Assembly (NCBI GenBank): GCA_963691655.1
Contig: OY829328.1
Coordinates: 69,692,400 to 69,756,399, forward strand
Length of the DNA stretch: 64,000 nucleotides
Direction of reading: 5' to 3'
Origin: Toxonevra muliebris
Lineage: Eukaryota; Arthropoda; Insecta; Diptera; Pallopteridae
Shown in pieces: positions 1 through 13,458 of this stretch. A program made the translations under genes and the position numbers. Under the pieces are notes generated by a model. It was not told where the DNA came from. It ran no database searches and saw nothing but the letters and a program-made list of their open reading frames with translations. How positions within the stretch are numbered: position 1 is the first letter of the stretch; every line of letters begins with the position of its first letter.

Positions 1-651
1 AGTAATATTTTTAATGACATATTGAAATAAAATTTATTTTGTAGCTTGTACCTTAATTCACCACTATTACAGCCATATGTGCAAATAGCTGGCTTAATCA
101 GCTCTGTTATCTTCTAATCGAAGTTACCTTTTACTGTAAATGATCCTTCATACTGTCTACTTTATAATAAAGCTGATCATCATTTTTTAGGTCTGTTTGC
201 GTACTTTTCCAGTACAGTTTTGCAAGTAACTAAACTCAAGAGAATTAGAAAGTATTCGCTCACAAAGAGAAAAATATCACAAAAAGTTCACGAACGAAAA
301 TTTGCAACATTGAAGATAAATGCTGTAAACTAAGAACCAAAACTAATCGATATGAAAAAGAAGACGAAATTTAATGACAAATGCTCAAATAGTTAAAAGT
401 AACTAATAAAACATAATTAAATAGATATTTCCGCATCAATTCGCTGATAAATTGATAAACAAAAATCAATTTTTTTAAATTTTTTTTTATTTACGGAAAA
501 TACAACCATGTTTTCTTGCTTGCAAGTTTTTACAAGTAAAAATTTGGAATCTCTCTCAGCGAGCTTTCACTTTACTCTATAATTTTCTCTCTCGTTGCAA
601 TTTTTTTTTTTTTTGGATAAACGAATGCCTTTTAAGCAAATTGATGATAAT

Positions 652-2100
652 TTGTAAGGAAATGTTCCCTATAGTGGGTCATGTTTTGTTCTTTGGGTAT
701 CAATTTTCGCCATGAAAATATTTTTCAAAAACCTAATATACCATTCAAAAGGTATTGTAAATGGCTATGGTTTGCTTTTGACAAATTGTGGATTTATATA
801 AAAATTTAAAAAAATTTTTGATTTTTTGACAGTCAATTTTTGGCCAAAAAAATGTTTGTACCCTAAAGTGGGTCACTCACAGAGACCGAATGAAACCGCA
901 GAAAGTGTAAAGTTAAATATTATGAAAATATTTAAAATTATTCTTCATGTTCACTAGATTCTGCATCCCAATCCGAGTCACAATTTTGGCATGTAAAAAA
1001 CTTTGTCGCATGTTGGTATTTTAGGATACACGGATTTTAGGGTGGGATTTAGAAGCATCTATTGAGTGTGAGTATTGGACCGAATTTTAGGGTGGGATTT
1101 AAGGAACATCTATTGCGCTCGAGTATTGGACCGGATTTTAGGGTGGGATTTAGCAGCATCTGTTGAGCGTGAGTATTGGACTGGATATTAGGGTGGGATT
1201 TAGGAGCATCTATTGAGCGTGAGTATTGGACCGGATTTTAGGGTGGGATTTAAGTGCATCTATTGAGCGTGAGTATTAGACCGGATTTTAGGGTAAGATT
1301 TAGGAGTATTTATTGAGCGTGAGTATTGGACCGGATTTTAGGGTGGGATTTAGGAGCATCTATTGAGCGTGAGTATTGGACCGGATTGTAGGGTGGGATT
1401 TAAGTGCATTTATTAAGCGTGAGTATTAGACCGGATTTTAGGGTGGGATTTAGGAGTATTTATTTAGCGTGAGTATTGGACCGGATTTTAGGGTGGGATT
1501 TAAGGAACATCTATTGTGCTTTAGTATTGGACCGGATTTTAAGGTGGGACTTAGCAGCATCTGTTAAGCGTTAGTATTAGACCGGATTTTAGGGTGGGAT
1601 TTAAGAGCATCTATTGAGCGTGAGTATTGGACCGAATTTTAGGGTGAGATTTAGGTGCATCTATTGAGCGTAAGTATTGGACCGGATTTTAGGATGGGGT
1701 TTAGGAGTATCAATTGAGCGTGAGTATTGGACCGGATTTTAGGATTGCATAGCATCACAAAAATGTTTTTTTACTGCATATGAACCTAAATCGCTTTGAA
1801 ATCATATAAATGAATGAATAATTAACACACTACATGTACTCACCGTTTTTGTTGAAAGAAAAATAAGCACAAAATGGTCAATGGCAAAAATGGTGAAAAA
1901 CTTTTTAAATTTTTTATTACGCTGTGTTTGGCATGAGTATAAAGAATGCGTGTTTTCACTCCAAAGCCACATAGGAAGTGAGAACGTCAAAAAACATGAC
2001 TGTTAATGTGAAATTATTCGTATTGTAAGTGGGAAAAATTAGAGAAACGTTCGCAACCCACATTATGAGTCGACCTACTTTAGGTAGCATTCCCTTACAA
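652..2100 (-). mobile_element. Nested DNA transposon carrying a 50-bp minisatellite
   Basis: The left end (TTGTAAGGAAATGTTCCCTA) at 652 matches the inverted right end at 2100 over about 29 bases with five differences. On the minus strand near 944-1015 a short frame encodes a Cys-rich C-terminus (HATKFFTCQNCDSD, then acidic residues and a stop), which resembles the end of the protein fragments in the element at 5092-5797. The middle is filled by a tandem repeat (listed separately). A degenerate, non-autonomous class II copy; superfamily not identified. Confidence 0.55.
1032..1745. repeat. 50-bp minisatellite, about 14 copies
   Basis: The unit is 50 bases (occasionally 51), with a core GGATTTTAGGGTGGGATTTA followed by a variable segment and GTGAGTATTGGACC. 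Copies begin near 1032, 1082, 1133 and so on to about 1742 and differ by scattered substitutions, so the array is old enough to have diverged. The unit length is not a multiple of three, which argues against coding. Confidence 0.9.
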
Positions 2101-2132
2101 ATTCTTAAATTTTTTGTACGCGAACAGACCTA

Positions 2133-5091
2133 TTGTCTATCAACTAAATAATCTTTAATATGTATGTACCTGGAGAGCTTGATGTACCTTAATAATAATA
2201 CTCAGTAAAGCCTATAAAGATTTTATTTGGCTAATATATAATTTGTATGCGACCACTGCATAATTTAGTCATTACTCTCAAAACAAAATCAAAAACCTAA
2301 AAAATACTAAAAATTTCAATAGATAAACATATTTTGTATAAAAAAAAAATTATATTTACCTACTGTATTAAACTACGTAGATAGTTAATGAATTGATTAT
2401 TTTTTGCTGTTGTTGTTGTTGTTATTCTTACTTAAAGTTAATATTATATTTAAGTCATATCTAAATTGTATTTCTTTCTAAATATTCATAAAATACAAAA
2501 ATTTTAATATTTATTTCTAATTGCAATACTTAAAAGTTTTAACATTTTTAATAAAATATATACTCCGACTCTCGTTAAGAGTTGAATTACTTATTCAAGA
2601 CTCTATGCAGTAAAACAAAAAAACAAGGTTCTGAAAGTGAATTCTGATAGAGCTCAAAAAAAAATCATATTGACCTGACGTTTTATATTTTACGCGAGTT
2701 TAAATTTGCCCATTTTCGTCTATTGTAGTATAACAAAACTAAAGATAGCTTGGTTAGTTTTGCACCTACGAAGAATTTGAGTGTTTAATGTTTTATAGTA
2801 AATTTATATTGCAATATTTTTTCATATTAACTCTTTATCTCTATAAGTCTTTTTTCTTCTCTGACAAAAATATGTTTTTTATCCTTGTAAAGTTATCCAA
2901 ACTACATAAGTTAATATGTTCCAAAGAAATGTTCGTCAAAAAATTTTATTATATGTAGGTCATTGAACACCAGCAACCTGTTAAGTACCAATAAAATCCA
3001 AATAAAACATTTAAAATATTTTTCCAACAGAACTTTTAATTGTGTACAAGGAAGGACTAACAAAAGTTTGCTATGTTGCCGGTATTTTATTAGTTTTTGA
3101 AAAACCCAAAGTTGATAGACGATTTGCAATAATATTACGATATTTAATTTAATATTTCAGTAAGATCGATAATAAGAATTAATTCACCAGCACCATATTC
3201 TCTGGATTGAGCTCCGAGTAATTTTTGGCTGTTTCCAAAAAAAAAACAAAACTGGGGCAAGCATTTCTTGACGACTTAGCCAACCTTGATCTATCCAAGC
3301 TATGCATACTTGCAAAATCTGCTGGAAGATTCGAGGCTATTGCCGAAGTTGTAGTCTAACTAAGCTAGAAGAGTGTTTCTCTTCAGGACGGAGTACAATA
3401 GACTTTTCAGTCTACATGCTCCTCGCTCTTTAGATCACTCTAATATTAGTTACGTTTTATTCGCCAGCTAGTTTAACATATGCGAATAAAATGGCCAAGT
3501 TGTTAACTCTCTTTTTCGTTATATTGTTATTCACAATGGAACTGCTCAACAGCTAGAGGTGAAACTTTTTAATGGATTCCAGTCGTTGAGGTTAATCGTG
3601 GGCATTGTTTTTAGTTTTTACTGTTTATAAGAAAATTCAACGATGATTTTAATTTTTTTCATCGGCAGACATTTCGAATCTACCTTTTTCTTTTTTTTTT
3701 ATCAAACTGACATGCTTCTTCTTTCACTGAGCAGTTCACAATAGAATTTGATGTAGTTAAGCTACATGTTAAGTATACATAACAGTTATAATTATACGTG
3801 TTACCTCTACGGCTTTGTTGTTGTTTCCCATACAATTATCGCTGCTAGTTATACATAACTAGAAGCAAATGGCCAATAATACGCAGCTATTATACAATAC
3901 AATATCGAAGTTGAGAAGTTTCAAAAAAAAAAAAAACATTTTGAGGAATATTTCTCAATCGACTTAAGAAATGTATTGAAATTAAAGAAAATTATGTAAA
4001 GAAGATAAAAAATGATGAAAATTAAGAATGTGAAATTTAAATTTTTTTTTGTCTGGTTTTTCCAACCAACTTAGCGAATTTTTGTTAGTCCCTCCGTATG
4101 TATTGAGGATTTTGAATTATTATGAGGATTATATATTTGAAGGAAAGATGAAGTACATAATTTATTTAGAATAATAAAATTCAATGCTCTTTGAAAAAGA
4201 AGATTGAGTATATTTTTAGGTAAATGCAGTGCTATGTACTGTTGTTGTGAACGGTTTACACTGATCGAACGAAAGAAGATTATTTCGTTTGAAAAGAAAC
4301 CAAGTCAAATTAAATTTTAAGGGCCGATTACACATAAATTTTTTTACAATTCGTTTCTTTTACTAATGAATTCTTAAGCTAACAAATGAAATGGCTAAAA
4401 GCCATTTCATTTAATGAATCATAAACGGAACTACTTACAAAAAAAAAAAAGCAAATAAAACACGAATAAATACATTCGCGAGCAATTGAAATATGATCTT
4501 CTTCCAACACCAACACTGCCAGCACAAAATTGCTCAGACTTAACTACCCTTCCCAGTGATGCCATCAATCTATTTGCAGCACTTGATGCACATTATCATT
4601 TACTTCATCACGATCGAATGCAACTTGTTGTATTATACTTTACATTCGAAATTCTTACCATAATCATTTTTATCTTTCATATTAGAAATTCGATAATATC
4701 GGAAATCAGTAATTTAATAAAATCAATTTAAACTTATTTATCTTTTCTGTGATTATGCGAGCAAATTCACACTTTCAAAATATTCTATTTATTGACTGTG
4801 TGTGATTTTATTAATATTTAAAATTAAAATTTCTGTAGAAGCCAAAAAATTGTTAGCATAACCACGGCGTAAGCAAAGTAAATGAATTCAATTACAAAAT
4901 AATACAAAAAAAAAGAACCAAATAAGGCAAAAAACGTGAAAAAATGGATAATAGATAATATTGTTATTATTTATTCATTAATTTATTCAGAAATATATTC
5001 CATCAAAACGATTTACTTACTTTTACTCATACCTACTTTTAAAAAATCGACTCCATATTTAAACAATAAAAATACACTACAAATACATATA
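2133..5091. other. AT-rich gene-free stretch, probably endophilin B intron
   Basis: No exon could be supported here. Around 3256-3350 on + a short frame (FLDDLANLDLSKLCILAKSA) resembles the C-terminal tail of a non-LTR retrotransposon protein, followed by stops. A frame at 4441-4731 starts with a non-AUG codon and is discussed among rejected items. The stretch lies upstream of the first visible endophilin B exon and is probably intronic, but the BAR-domain exons were not found and must lie before the window. Confidence 0.4.
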
Positions 5092-5797
5092 GTAGGGGAA
5101 AGGCTTGCAGGTTGAGACCGGTTTTGTTTTTATGTCCAAAACTTTTTACTCAGCCATGAAGAAGAGAAAAAAGAAAGAGAAATTCCATTAATTTTTGTCA
5201 GAAAGATCGGCATCAGAGTCGCACGTGAAATAACTTCTCGTTATGTTGGCACAATTTAAATAGAATAGTTGTTGACACTTGTTGCATTCCACAGAATTTT
5301 TGCTAGTTAGTTTGGCTGGTAAATTCTTCATACATAATCAGAAATCAACATCTTCATCTGAAGACGATGTTTTCTTTTTTTCGATTGCCAGTGTTCGCTT
5401 ATTATTAAAGTTCAATAGCAATTCCGAACATAAATAAGCATTAAAATGAGGTCTCTGACGTTTTCCCTCCAAAACATATAACACATAGTGTCCCAACCTG
5501 CAAGCATCGCCGATATTTTGAAATGATGTAATATTTTTTTCACTATGCAAGATATGTTCAAAATTCCTTCGGAACATTAAAATAGAGCAAAAGCTGTGGT
5601 ACGAATGTTATATAACCTTTTTGTACGGCTTCAATAACTACACTTTTTTTACGTTTAGAAAATTCCCAAATTCTGTTTGAAACATAAGGAATGGCAACAA
5701 GTAATGAAAAATTTACTGCTGATGTTATATCAACGTGACCGCAGAAACAGAAAAACATTAATATTGGATTGTCTCAACCTGCATACCTTTCCCCTAC
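5092..5797 (-). mobile_element. DNA transposon fragment with 27-bp inverted ends
   Basis: The 27-base ends at 5092-5118 and 5771-5797 are inverted copies with 25 of 27 positions identical. On the minus strand three consecutive broken frames (5558-5758, 5338-5577 and about 5187-5330) give a protein remnant that ends in a Cys-rich segment (VECNKCQQLFYLNCANI, then FTCDSDADLSD). Its tail matches the tail in the element at 652-2100, so the two belong to one transposon family. It ends 99 bases before the splice acceptor of an endophilin B exon. Confidence 0.65.
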
Positions 5798-5896
5798 ATA
5801 CATAATTTTTCTTTATTTTCACAATAAAAAAAATCTGTATTCAATTCAATATCCAAAATTCTTCTGTTATATATCACATGTATATATTTCAATTAG

Positions 5897-6351
5897 TTTG
5901 GGAGGCCCGAACCCATACGTACCGCTCGATATATTTAATGATGACAACAATGCAGCTGCTAGTGGTGGTGGTGGTGGCATTGCTGGAGGTAGTGGTTCAA
6001 ATTCCAGGAAACGTAATCCAGCTGACGTTAGTGTGGATCAAATGCGACGTGCACGTGTTTTATGCTCATATGATGCTAAAGATCATACCGAATTGAATTT
6101 AAATGCCAATGAGGTGAGCAACAATAGTAGCAAGTAGAGTAGAAAAATTTTGAAAAATTTCTTAAATATGTTTTTAATTTTTTTTTTTCTTTTAATTTCA
6201 GGTAATTTTTGTAACTGAATGCTCACCAATTAATGCTGATTATATGTATGGCAAACAAGGTCTGCTTAAAGGTCTTGTACCACGTGCTTTTCTTGAAATG
6301 CTCGATGATGATAACAGTGATAATTCGCAAGCTATTAATAATGATTATTAA
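5897..6351 (+). CDS. EndoB: Endophilin B, last two coding exons (SH3 domain), 5'-partial
   Basis: Two exons are visible: 5897-6113 (acceptor AATTAG, donor GTGAGC) and 6202-6351 (acceptor TTTCAG, stop TAA). The first gives LGGPNPYVPLDIFND, a Gly/Ser linker and the start of an SH3 domain (RARVLCSYDAKDHTELNLNANE). The second gives VIFVTECSPINADYMYGKQG, LLKGLVPRAFLEML and an acidic Asn/Asp-rich tail. The ALYDY-like start, the acidic RT loop and the PxxFLE end are those of the endophilin B SH3 domain, and LGGPNPYVPL is the linker that follows the BAR domain in insect proteins. Endophilin B binds and curves membranes in autophagy, mitochondrial and Golgi dynamics. The N-terminal BAR domain exons lie outside the window. 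Family call is firm; exon phases are consistent. Confidence 0.88.
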
Positions 6352-7821
6352 ACAAAAAAATCAAAAAGAAATTATATAAACATAATAAAATAGATTTAGC
6401 ACGTAACAAAAACAAAACAAAAAAGACCAGAATACTCATATATAATTGTGAAAGAAATATATAAAACAAACAATAACAAAACATGGTATGAAAGTAAAAC
6501 AAAAACAAATCAGAAAATTTAAATAACGACCTAGAAATGCAGTACAATAATTTAATAAATTATTATAGATAATCAAGGAGCATGATATGATATCATAACC
6601 ATGTGTTAGTAATGCATTGTTGTAGTAAATTTCACAAACTCATCAATTACATAAAGTATAAATTAATAAATGTAGCTCAATTAATAAACAATCATAGAAA
6701 AAATCAAAGAAAAAAAAAAATAAAAAAATTATATGAAAAAAGACATGAAAAGAAAAGAAAAAAGACAAAGCTTTTTAATCTCAAATACTCTTCAGCTATA
6801 TATTAAAAAAACAAATTTCAATGTAGTTTTTTTTTTAAAGCTTCAAATTGTAATTTTATATAGTCTTTTTCTTCTATTCCGTCTGGTATTTTGTCGTCTT
6901 CCTTTTTGTTATTAAACAATGTCTATGTTTATGTAACATTCAAAATAAGTTTCTTATGTATTTAATATTAGCGTATACTTAAATAATATTATACTCGTGC
7001 TAAATGTAACTGTCTATGATAGTTCATATTTATATGAAATGTGTAAGACTGGAAGCAAGGTAGAATGGCAAACAAAGGATTGAGCAAAGTGAAGAAATAA
7101 ATTTTGTGTTATTTTCATAGTGAAGATCAAAACAGAAAAAAAAGATTTTCTTGAAATCGTTGAAAATAACAGAGTAGTTTTGTAAATTTTACTCATCGCG
7201 CTCGATTTTCTTCCAATCTAAGAATGAAAAATGAACGTTGTTTTTTTTTAATCGATCACTTTGGAATGCCTAATCTTAAGCCTATACATTGAGGGTAAAT
7301 AGTAAATTCAACTAAAAACGTAGTTAATTAAATTATTTTAAAATGGTCATTTAAAAATAAACTAAATACAAAAATAATTAAATTGTTTATGAAAGCCCAT
7401 AGTTAAATCAATTTTACAATTTAATATTTGCTCTTTTCAGTGCGGCGAAAATAAAAAACTTATTTGTTTTTGTAGTATTTAAGAAACTAACTTTTAAAAA
7501 GCTTAATTTTTTTTTTTTTTTTGCATAATATGTTAATCCAACACCTTAAGAATATGCCCAAAAAGAAATCCCAAATTTCAAGAAAGTTACAGCACACAAA
7601 ACTCATATATTATTATGTAATATGCTAGCCACTATTCACTCAGTGAGACTTTAAACGGATTTTTCTTGAAACCGCATTTTCAAAACTTGCGGAAACTCGC
7701 ATTTAAAAACTATTCAACTATTCTTACATGGAAATTTTATGTATAATTTATATGCTTAGGTACATTGGTGTTTCCGTCAGCTGATTTTGGCATTTAACAC
7801 ATTACCATAGAGCACATGAAA
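6352..7821. other. Endophilin B 3' flank, AT-rich, no gene seen
   Basis: Very AT-rich sequence with many possible polyadenylation signals, the first AATAAA at 6384-6389 only 33 bases after the stop codon. Long A-rich runs (for example 6690-6760) explain the spurious Lys-rich frames here. Probably 3' untranslated region followed by intergenic DNA. Confidence 0.5.
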
Positions 7822-8541
7822 TCAAGAATGATGGAATACAAGATTACACCAATAAGTTGATGAAAAGTGCCTCTCTCTGCGCATGTCGCCACAAGTCATA
7901 TTTTCAAAGAGAGAGTTGTGGAGACTTCATACCTTTTATATGCGAACAATTTAAATGTGAAAATTAACGATATTTATTTGTTTTAATTAGATTATTTGCA
8001 GATACAAATTCAAAATGAAGTATTAATATTTATTAGTCTTCATTATAAATTAGAATATTTAACTTTTCATATATAATATGTACCACAAATGTAGCGATCA
8101 CGTTGCTTCATAATACGCAGTAATATAAATCTAAAGAATTAAATAATATAAAACATAGTAAAGATAACAAATACAATTTTTGTTATAATTTTTTTAATCA
8201 GTTCTAATAAAAAAAATTATTGTTAATACTACCGAGACGATATTGAAACTTTTGACGGTCGCACAACCATATCCTTTTCATAAATGGTATACCCATATTG
8301 TGAAATTTAATAAAAGATCTATGAAGAGTAAAACATTTATTTTTGGATGCAAACCGAGATTAAAATTTTTTGATTTTGGCCAGCTCGATTTTGCAGCGGC
8401 TCCATATTGCACTGTTTATATGTAAATGCAAATAAAAAAAAATGGTAATCTACGTCACAGAGACAAAAGCTTTCTCTCTTTTTTATAAGAGCCAAATAAC
8501 AGAGATGCGCATGGCGTAATCTTGTATTCTACCATTCTTGG
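7822..8541. mobile_element. MITE-like element, about 720 bp, 28-bp inverted ends
   Basis: The left end at 7822-7850 and the inverted right end at 8512-8541 share ATACAAGATTAC and flanking bases with only a few differences. The direct repeat CATTTAACAC lies just outside both ends (7792-7801 and 8559-8568), a possible longer terminal signal or duplication. No transposase frame is present. Confidence 0.5.
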
Positions 8542-8568
8542 GTATAGTCGATCTCTATACATTTAACA

Positions 8569-10881
8569 CCAACAATAATGTATATGTGTGGGTAAATTGA
8601 GCGAAACATACCGAATAAATTTGAAGTGCTCTCTCATATACATACAAACTCCGCTTATATTTTAATTTACACCCCTCTCTTCTCTTAGTTGTTTAGAGTA
8701 GCACGTTTACGCCGCGCAGCAGTCTGACCAAGAGGGGAACATAGAACATTACACATTTATGAAGTTTGCCCTTACCATGAACTAAGATGTTTACATATCA
8801 AAAATATGATTGTTTAGCAAAAAAAAAAACATGTTGCAAAGTTACAAATTTATTTTTTGCTTTCTTATTCAATGTCCCTCTTGAACCAAAACCTCAAATC
8901 ATTTTATTTCCCCAAGTTCTTTAAAATGTCTTTTTGTAGTAAAAAAAAAAAATAGTTCGAAGAGAATTTCGCTTCATGCAAATTTCGTTTTGACCAGCAA
9001 TACAGCAATACTAACTGTAATGATTAAATTCATAACATTCCATGCCCCCAATGTATACTCGAAAACTTGATTTGTTTTTCTTCTTTTATTTGTATGTTTC
9101 ATTTTTGAATGTATTTTAGTTCTATAGTGCAAAGTTTAATGAAGTCAATTAAAAAGCAGACATGATAGTTTGATAGTTTAATAACCCAATTTGTTTTTAT
9201 AATTATAAAAAACGAAAATTAAAAAAAAAAAAACATGAAAAGCGTCAATTTATTTTAGTAAGTATTAATTATTTAGTTGTTACTATTCATTATATTGTTA
9301 ATTTTATTGAAAATAGAAAGAGTATTCAATGTTTCTGTACTATTCCTTAAGTTTAGACTATCATGTCTACCAATATTAAAAAATAAAAGTAAAGTTCGGT
9401 AACAAAAACTAGAAGAGAAAAACTATATGAGAAAAAAAAAGTAAACTAAACGCTATTTAAAAAAAATAACTTAAAGTTGCTCAATTGTAAATTCAATTTG
9501 CTTACTCCAACAGAATCTATCTTCCAATCTGCTTACGAATTCATTTAATATGCCATGTTAACAAATATAAAACAACGCTCGTAATACGAATGAATTCTAT
9601 TGGGAATATGGTGTTTTCTCAAGGTTCAGAGGTACTTGATTGCATTTTGCCTTTCTAAATTGGGTCACCATATGTCTGATGAAATTTTTTGGAGGCGACC
9701 AAGATCGATCATTGGATATTGCGCAGCCAGTTAAACTGAAGAAAAGATTGAGCCATACTCTGGAGATGACAACCATAAGATTCAATGTGTCAATAAAACA
9801 GTTGGCGAAATACTTTTAGAAGTAGTGGCAATAAACAAGCCAGGTTAATAACAACTTCACAAAAGAAGAAACTTAAAGCTCTCACGAATCGAATTTACAA
9901 TTGAACAATTTTCTGTCTGATACTTATTTATTATTGCATGGATAAAGAAACTGAGTCAATTTCTGAAAATGATAGCTAATTTCTCCAAAAAAGAAAATCA
10001 ATAAAACAAAAATAATAATACTTAACGTAATAACAACGAAATAGGTTTTCATATTACAAAAGAAGAAAAAACAAACATCAGAAGATACAAAACATCATGA
10101 CATAATTATGTATATGCATAAAAATTAAAAACAAATTTTGTTTCATTTTTATTGAGAATTATGCAGATCTCATTTTAATTAATAGTTAAATTTGGAAAAT
10201 AATTTAATTGTGTTATGCAACTAGTTATTTGTGTATTTACAAGTTCATATTAAAAAACGTATGCCTTTTTCATTGATCAATTAAACACAAAATAATTACG
10301 AAAACTTTTATCGCTTGTTATTTATGTATATTCAAAAAAAGAAAAGAAAAAAAAAAAACAATAAAATATCTATAAGTAATAACTATTGTATGCATCAAAA
10401 TTCATTGCTTAAATCAATCATAAATAAATTATAACATGAACCTCAATTAAAATGCAAAGTATCTTTATATTTGTTATTAGGAAGTAAAAATAAAGTATAT
10501 GTAATATATACAAATATGAATGTATGTGTGCCTCGTGCATGTGGCAATAAATTATTATATTGTTATTCATTTATATACATACATATGTATGTATTTATTA
10601 TAATTACAACAGTACCTATTTTGTTCCGTTTTAGATTAATAATTTTAATCTTAAATTATAAAAAAAAAATTATTTTATTTACTTGTACCTTATAAATTCA
10701 ATACCCACGTATATATGTATTTAAAAATAAATATTAACTGTAAATGAATGTTTTACTCACTATCCTTTATCTTTATTATTCTTCATAATTCACTTCGAGA
10801 CACTTATGTATATACTAATGTATGTCAACAAAGTTAGGTTAAGTTCTCCATAAGCACGGATATAGTGCCTTTTTGATGCTA
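8569..10881. other. Gene-free AT-rich stretch
   Basis: No supported exon, RNA gene or mobile element with recognisable ends. Composition is simple and AT-rich. Frames of 60-75 codons here have no recognisable sequence and look random. Confidence 0.5.
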
Positions 10882-11640
10882 AGAAGTGAGATTGAAAAAA
10901 TCTTAACACACGTTTTACCCAATAATTTTTTTTGGGTGTAAAATTTAAAAATTTCTTTGATCTAGTTATCTTTGAAAAATATGTCAGTTGTTATTTTTAA
11001 TGACAAACATGTTGATTTATTGTGAGTTTGATCAAAATGAGTGAAGAAAAAGAAGTACGTCTTAAAATTATTAAAAATTTTCAAAAAAATCCAAACTGGT
11101 CCTACAAAAAATTGGTCAAAGAATTGAAGATCAAACTGTTTCCAATGTTATTAAACAGTTTCAGGAGAATTTGACCATCGATAGGAAACCTGGTTCGGGA
11201 AGAAAACAAGGACCACATGATATTTGGGAAAGCCAAGAAAATAGAAAGCATATAGAAAAGATCTCCAAACACATCTGGTAGAAAAGTAGTCAGGTTAGCC
11301 CAGTGCTCTGACTATTTGGTGCGAAAAGTTAAAGCGAATGAAGGTTTGAAAACATACAAAGTCCAAAAAGTTCCAAACAGGAATGCTGCAAAAAATTTAG
11401 ACGCCAAAAGTAGGGCTCGAAAATTAAAATCGAATTTCATACAAAAATATTAATGTTGTATAATGGACGACAAAACGTATGTACTGGCAGATTTTATGCA
11501 GCTTCCGATTCAAAATTTTTATGTTGCTGATGCTCGAGGAAATGTCTAAGAACAATTTAGAATCCAAAATCCAAAAAGAGATTCCCCATTTTTCAACATC
11601 CACAAATTACTCGCACTCTGGTGGTAAAAAATTAAGAATG
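10882..11640 (+). pseudogene. mariner/Tc1-superfamily transposase, decayed copy 1
   Basis: The left end follows a TA dinucleotide at 10880-10881 and is shared with the copy at 63010. The frame starts at 11039 (MSEEKEVRLKIIKNFQKNPN, then WSYKKL), a helix-turn-helix DNA-binding start. After frameshifts one can read NLTIDRKPGSGRK and, at about 11464, MDDKTYVLADFMQLP with the first catalytic Asp region, then VADARGNV and a stop. A short deletion in the helix-turn-helix and several stops make it inactive. The right inverted end is missing, so the copy is truncated. Family level is clear; assignment to the maT-like subgroup is only suggested. Confidence 0.75.
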
Positions 11641-11649
11641 TATACTAGT

Positions 11650-13450
11650 GTCAACTTAGCCTGGAAGCGAGTGAGGCTGCCCCCTCAGGGCTGCAAAAGA
11701 AAATTAAAAAAAAAAAATTTCAAGAATAAATTTGCAAGGAAAATTTTTTATAATTTATTTAATGTTTTGTGATATGTTTGCTGTTTACAGATGATACGCG
11801 GACGATGATGTCGTGGAAATGACTATTGTCGTATTGTAGATAAAATCATCAATTATTTTATTAGAGTTGAAATCATTCAGAATTGATTGTGTTCCGTGTT
11901 CAACCGATAAAAATGCGATTGCATAAAGGGTTTTTTCGCCCATCGTGCTTCTTAAATAGTTTTCAATATATTTTTTCTTCAACTTTGAGAATCACCTTTT
12001 ATCGGGCACATTTGTACAAAACAATGACAAATAAATTCTTAAATGGATTTCAAGATTGGGCATGGTAGAAATGAGACCATCTTTTATAATTGTTGGGTTC
12101 AGTGAAAAGGGTTAAAATTTAACAATATTCAGCTTTATAATATTGAGAAAAAATTTTAGGGCCCCGGAGTAATTTTGCCTTAGGACTCCCACAAATGCTA
12201 AGGTGGCACTGACGTATACATAGTCTGTGTTTGATTACCTTCTAAATGAGATATCATTGATGACAATCACATAACATTTTCATATTTTACATTGGTTTAA
12301 AATAAAAATTAATAACGGGACCATAATTTGGCTAACCCAGAAAGTGCACTTTTACATTGAACGGATACTGACATTACCCATATTTGTACTAATACATATA
12401 AAGGATTGTCATTTATTCTCTCAGTAATTTTTGAAAAAATTGTTATCCTCATTTTCTGTCATCTTAACCCATTTGAGTATGTTGTATACAAAAAAGTACA
12501 ACAGAAAAGTAAATAATGCAGTTGTTTTAGCAACCTATCAGGCAATATTGAAGGTATATTTGTGTAAAATTTCCAAAAAAAATTAAAAACCAACATTAAC
12601 AATCCAAAAATAATGTACTTAGAAGGGGGAAATTTTATTCAAGATATCAGAAAATCGTAATATTTATTTTTTGATTATGGAAACATTAGAATAATGTAAA
12701 GGAGGCCATTTTTATACAACACCTTAGATTATTTAAAATGAAACACTTATTTTCCAATAAACATTTAAGACCATACGATAATAGTATGAATTGTATTAAT
12801 ATCACTTAGAGGGAATTTTTCTTTTTCCTTGTAATGTTGCATTCTTCAATTATATCTTGTCTTTTTTTGAACATTGTTTTGCAGACACAACAGGGGTGCG
12901 CCATTCTTAACACTTTTTCCAAATGCATTTATTTCTAATACTTTTTTTTTTGAGAAATATTTTTATTTGTTTTTCACGAATTTTTTAATTAGTTATTTTA
13001 TTGCTCGAATTTCAAAACAATTTGTTTATTTTATTTTTAACTAAACAATTCAAATGTGGCACAAACGGACTAATTTTCTTTTGAAAATTAAACTTCAAAA
13101 CATGCCGCCATGTTAAAAATGAGAGCGGAATAATGAAAATGTCAAAACGGCGTTGACAAAATGGGTAATGAGAAGAGGCTGTCACTGTTACCCGTTCAAC
13201 TTTGTTATTATGTCCGAAAGATGAAGTTGAAATTTGTTAAATATTGTAATTTAGTCACTTACTAGCAAAAAGAGCTTTCTTTTGACTTAAAAAACTAGCT
13301 GTTTGGTTAGTGCTACTTATGTTTTTAAAACGGTACAAATACTTGAGAATTTTACAACACTTACATTTGAAAAAAAAAGTCCGTTGCTATTCGCGATTTG
13401 CGTGGAGTTGCCCACATGTATAATAATTCTAGAAATTTATTGATTAATAA
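11650..13450. other. Intergenic stretch upstream of the Relish-like gene
   Basis: No supported gene, RNA or repeat with ends was found. The short frames near 11785-12068 lie on both strands and have no recognisable motifs. Confidence 0.4.
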
Positions 13451-13458
13451 GCATCAAT

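Larger units (their letters stand above)
188..2132. mobile_element. Outer DNA transposon remnant with 17-bp inverted ends
   Basis: A 17-base end at 188-204 (TAGGTCTGTTTGCGTAC) recurs inverted at 2116-2132 with one mismatch. Almost all of the right part is occupied by a second element (652-2100), so this looks like an older element into which another one jumped close to its right end. No transposase reading frame is visible between the ends. The boundary calls rest only on the inverted repeat; no convincing target duplication was seen. Confidence 0.45.

Noticed and set aside
4441..4731. Open frame with YIREQLKYDLLPTPTLPAQN and a hydrophobic end, possible exon
   Set aside because: No ATG start, no clear splice sites and no family recognised; it could be an alternative endophilin B exon but there is no support.
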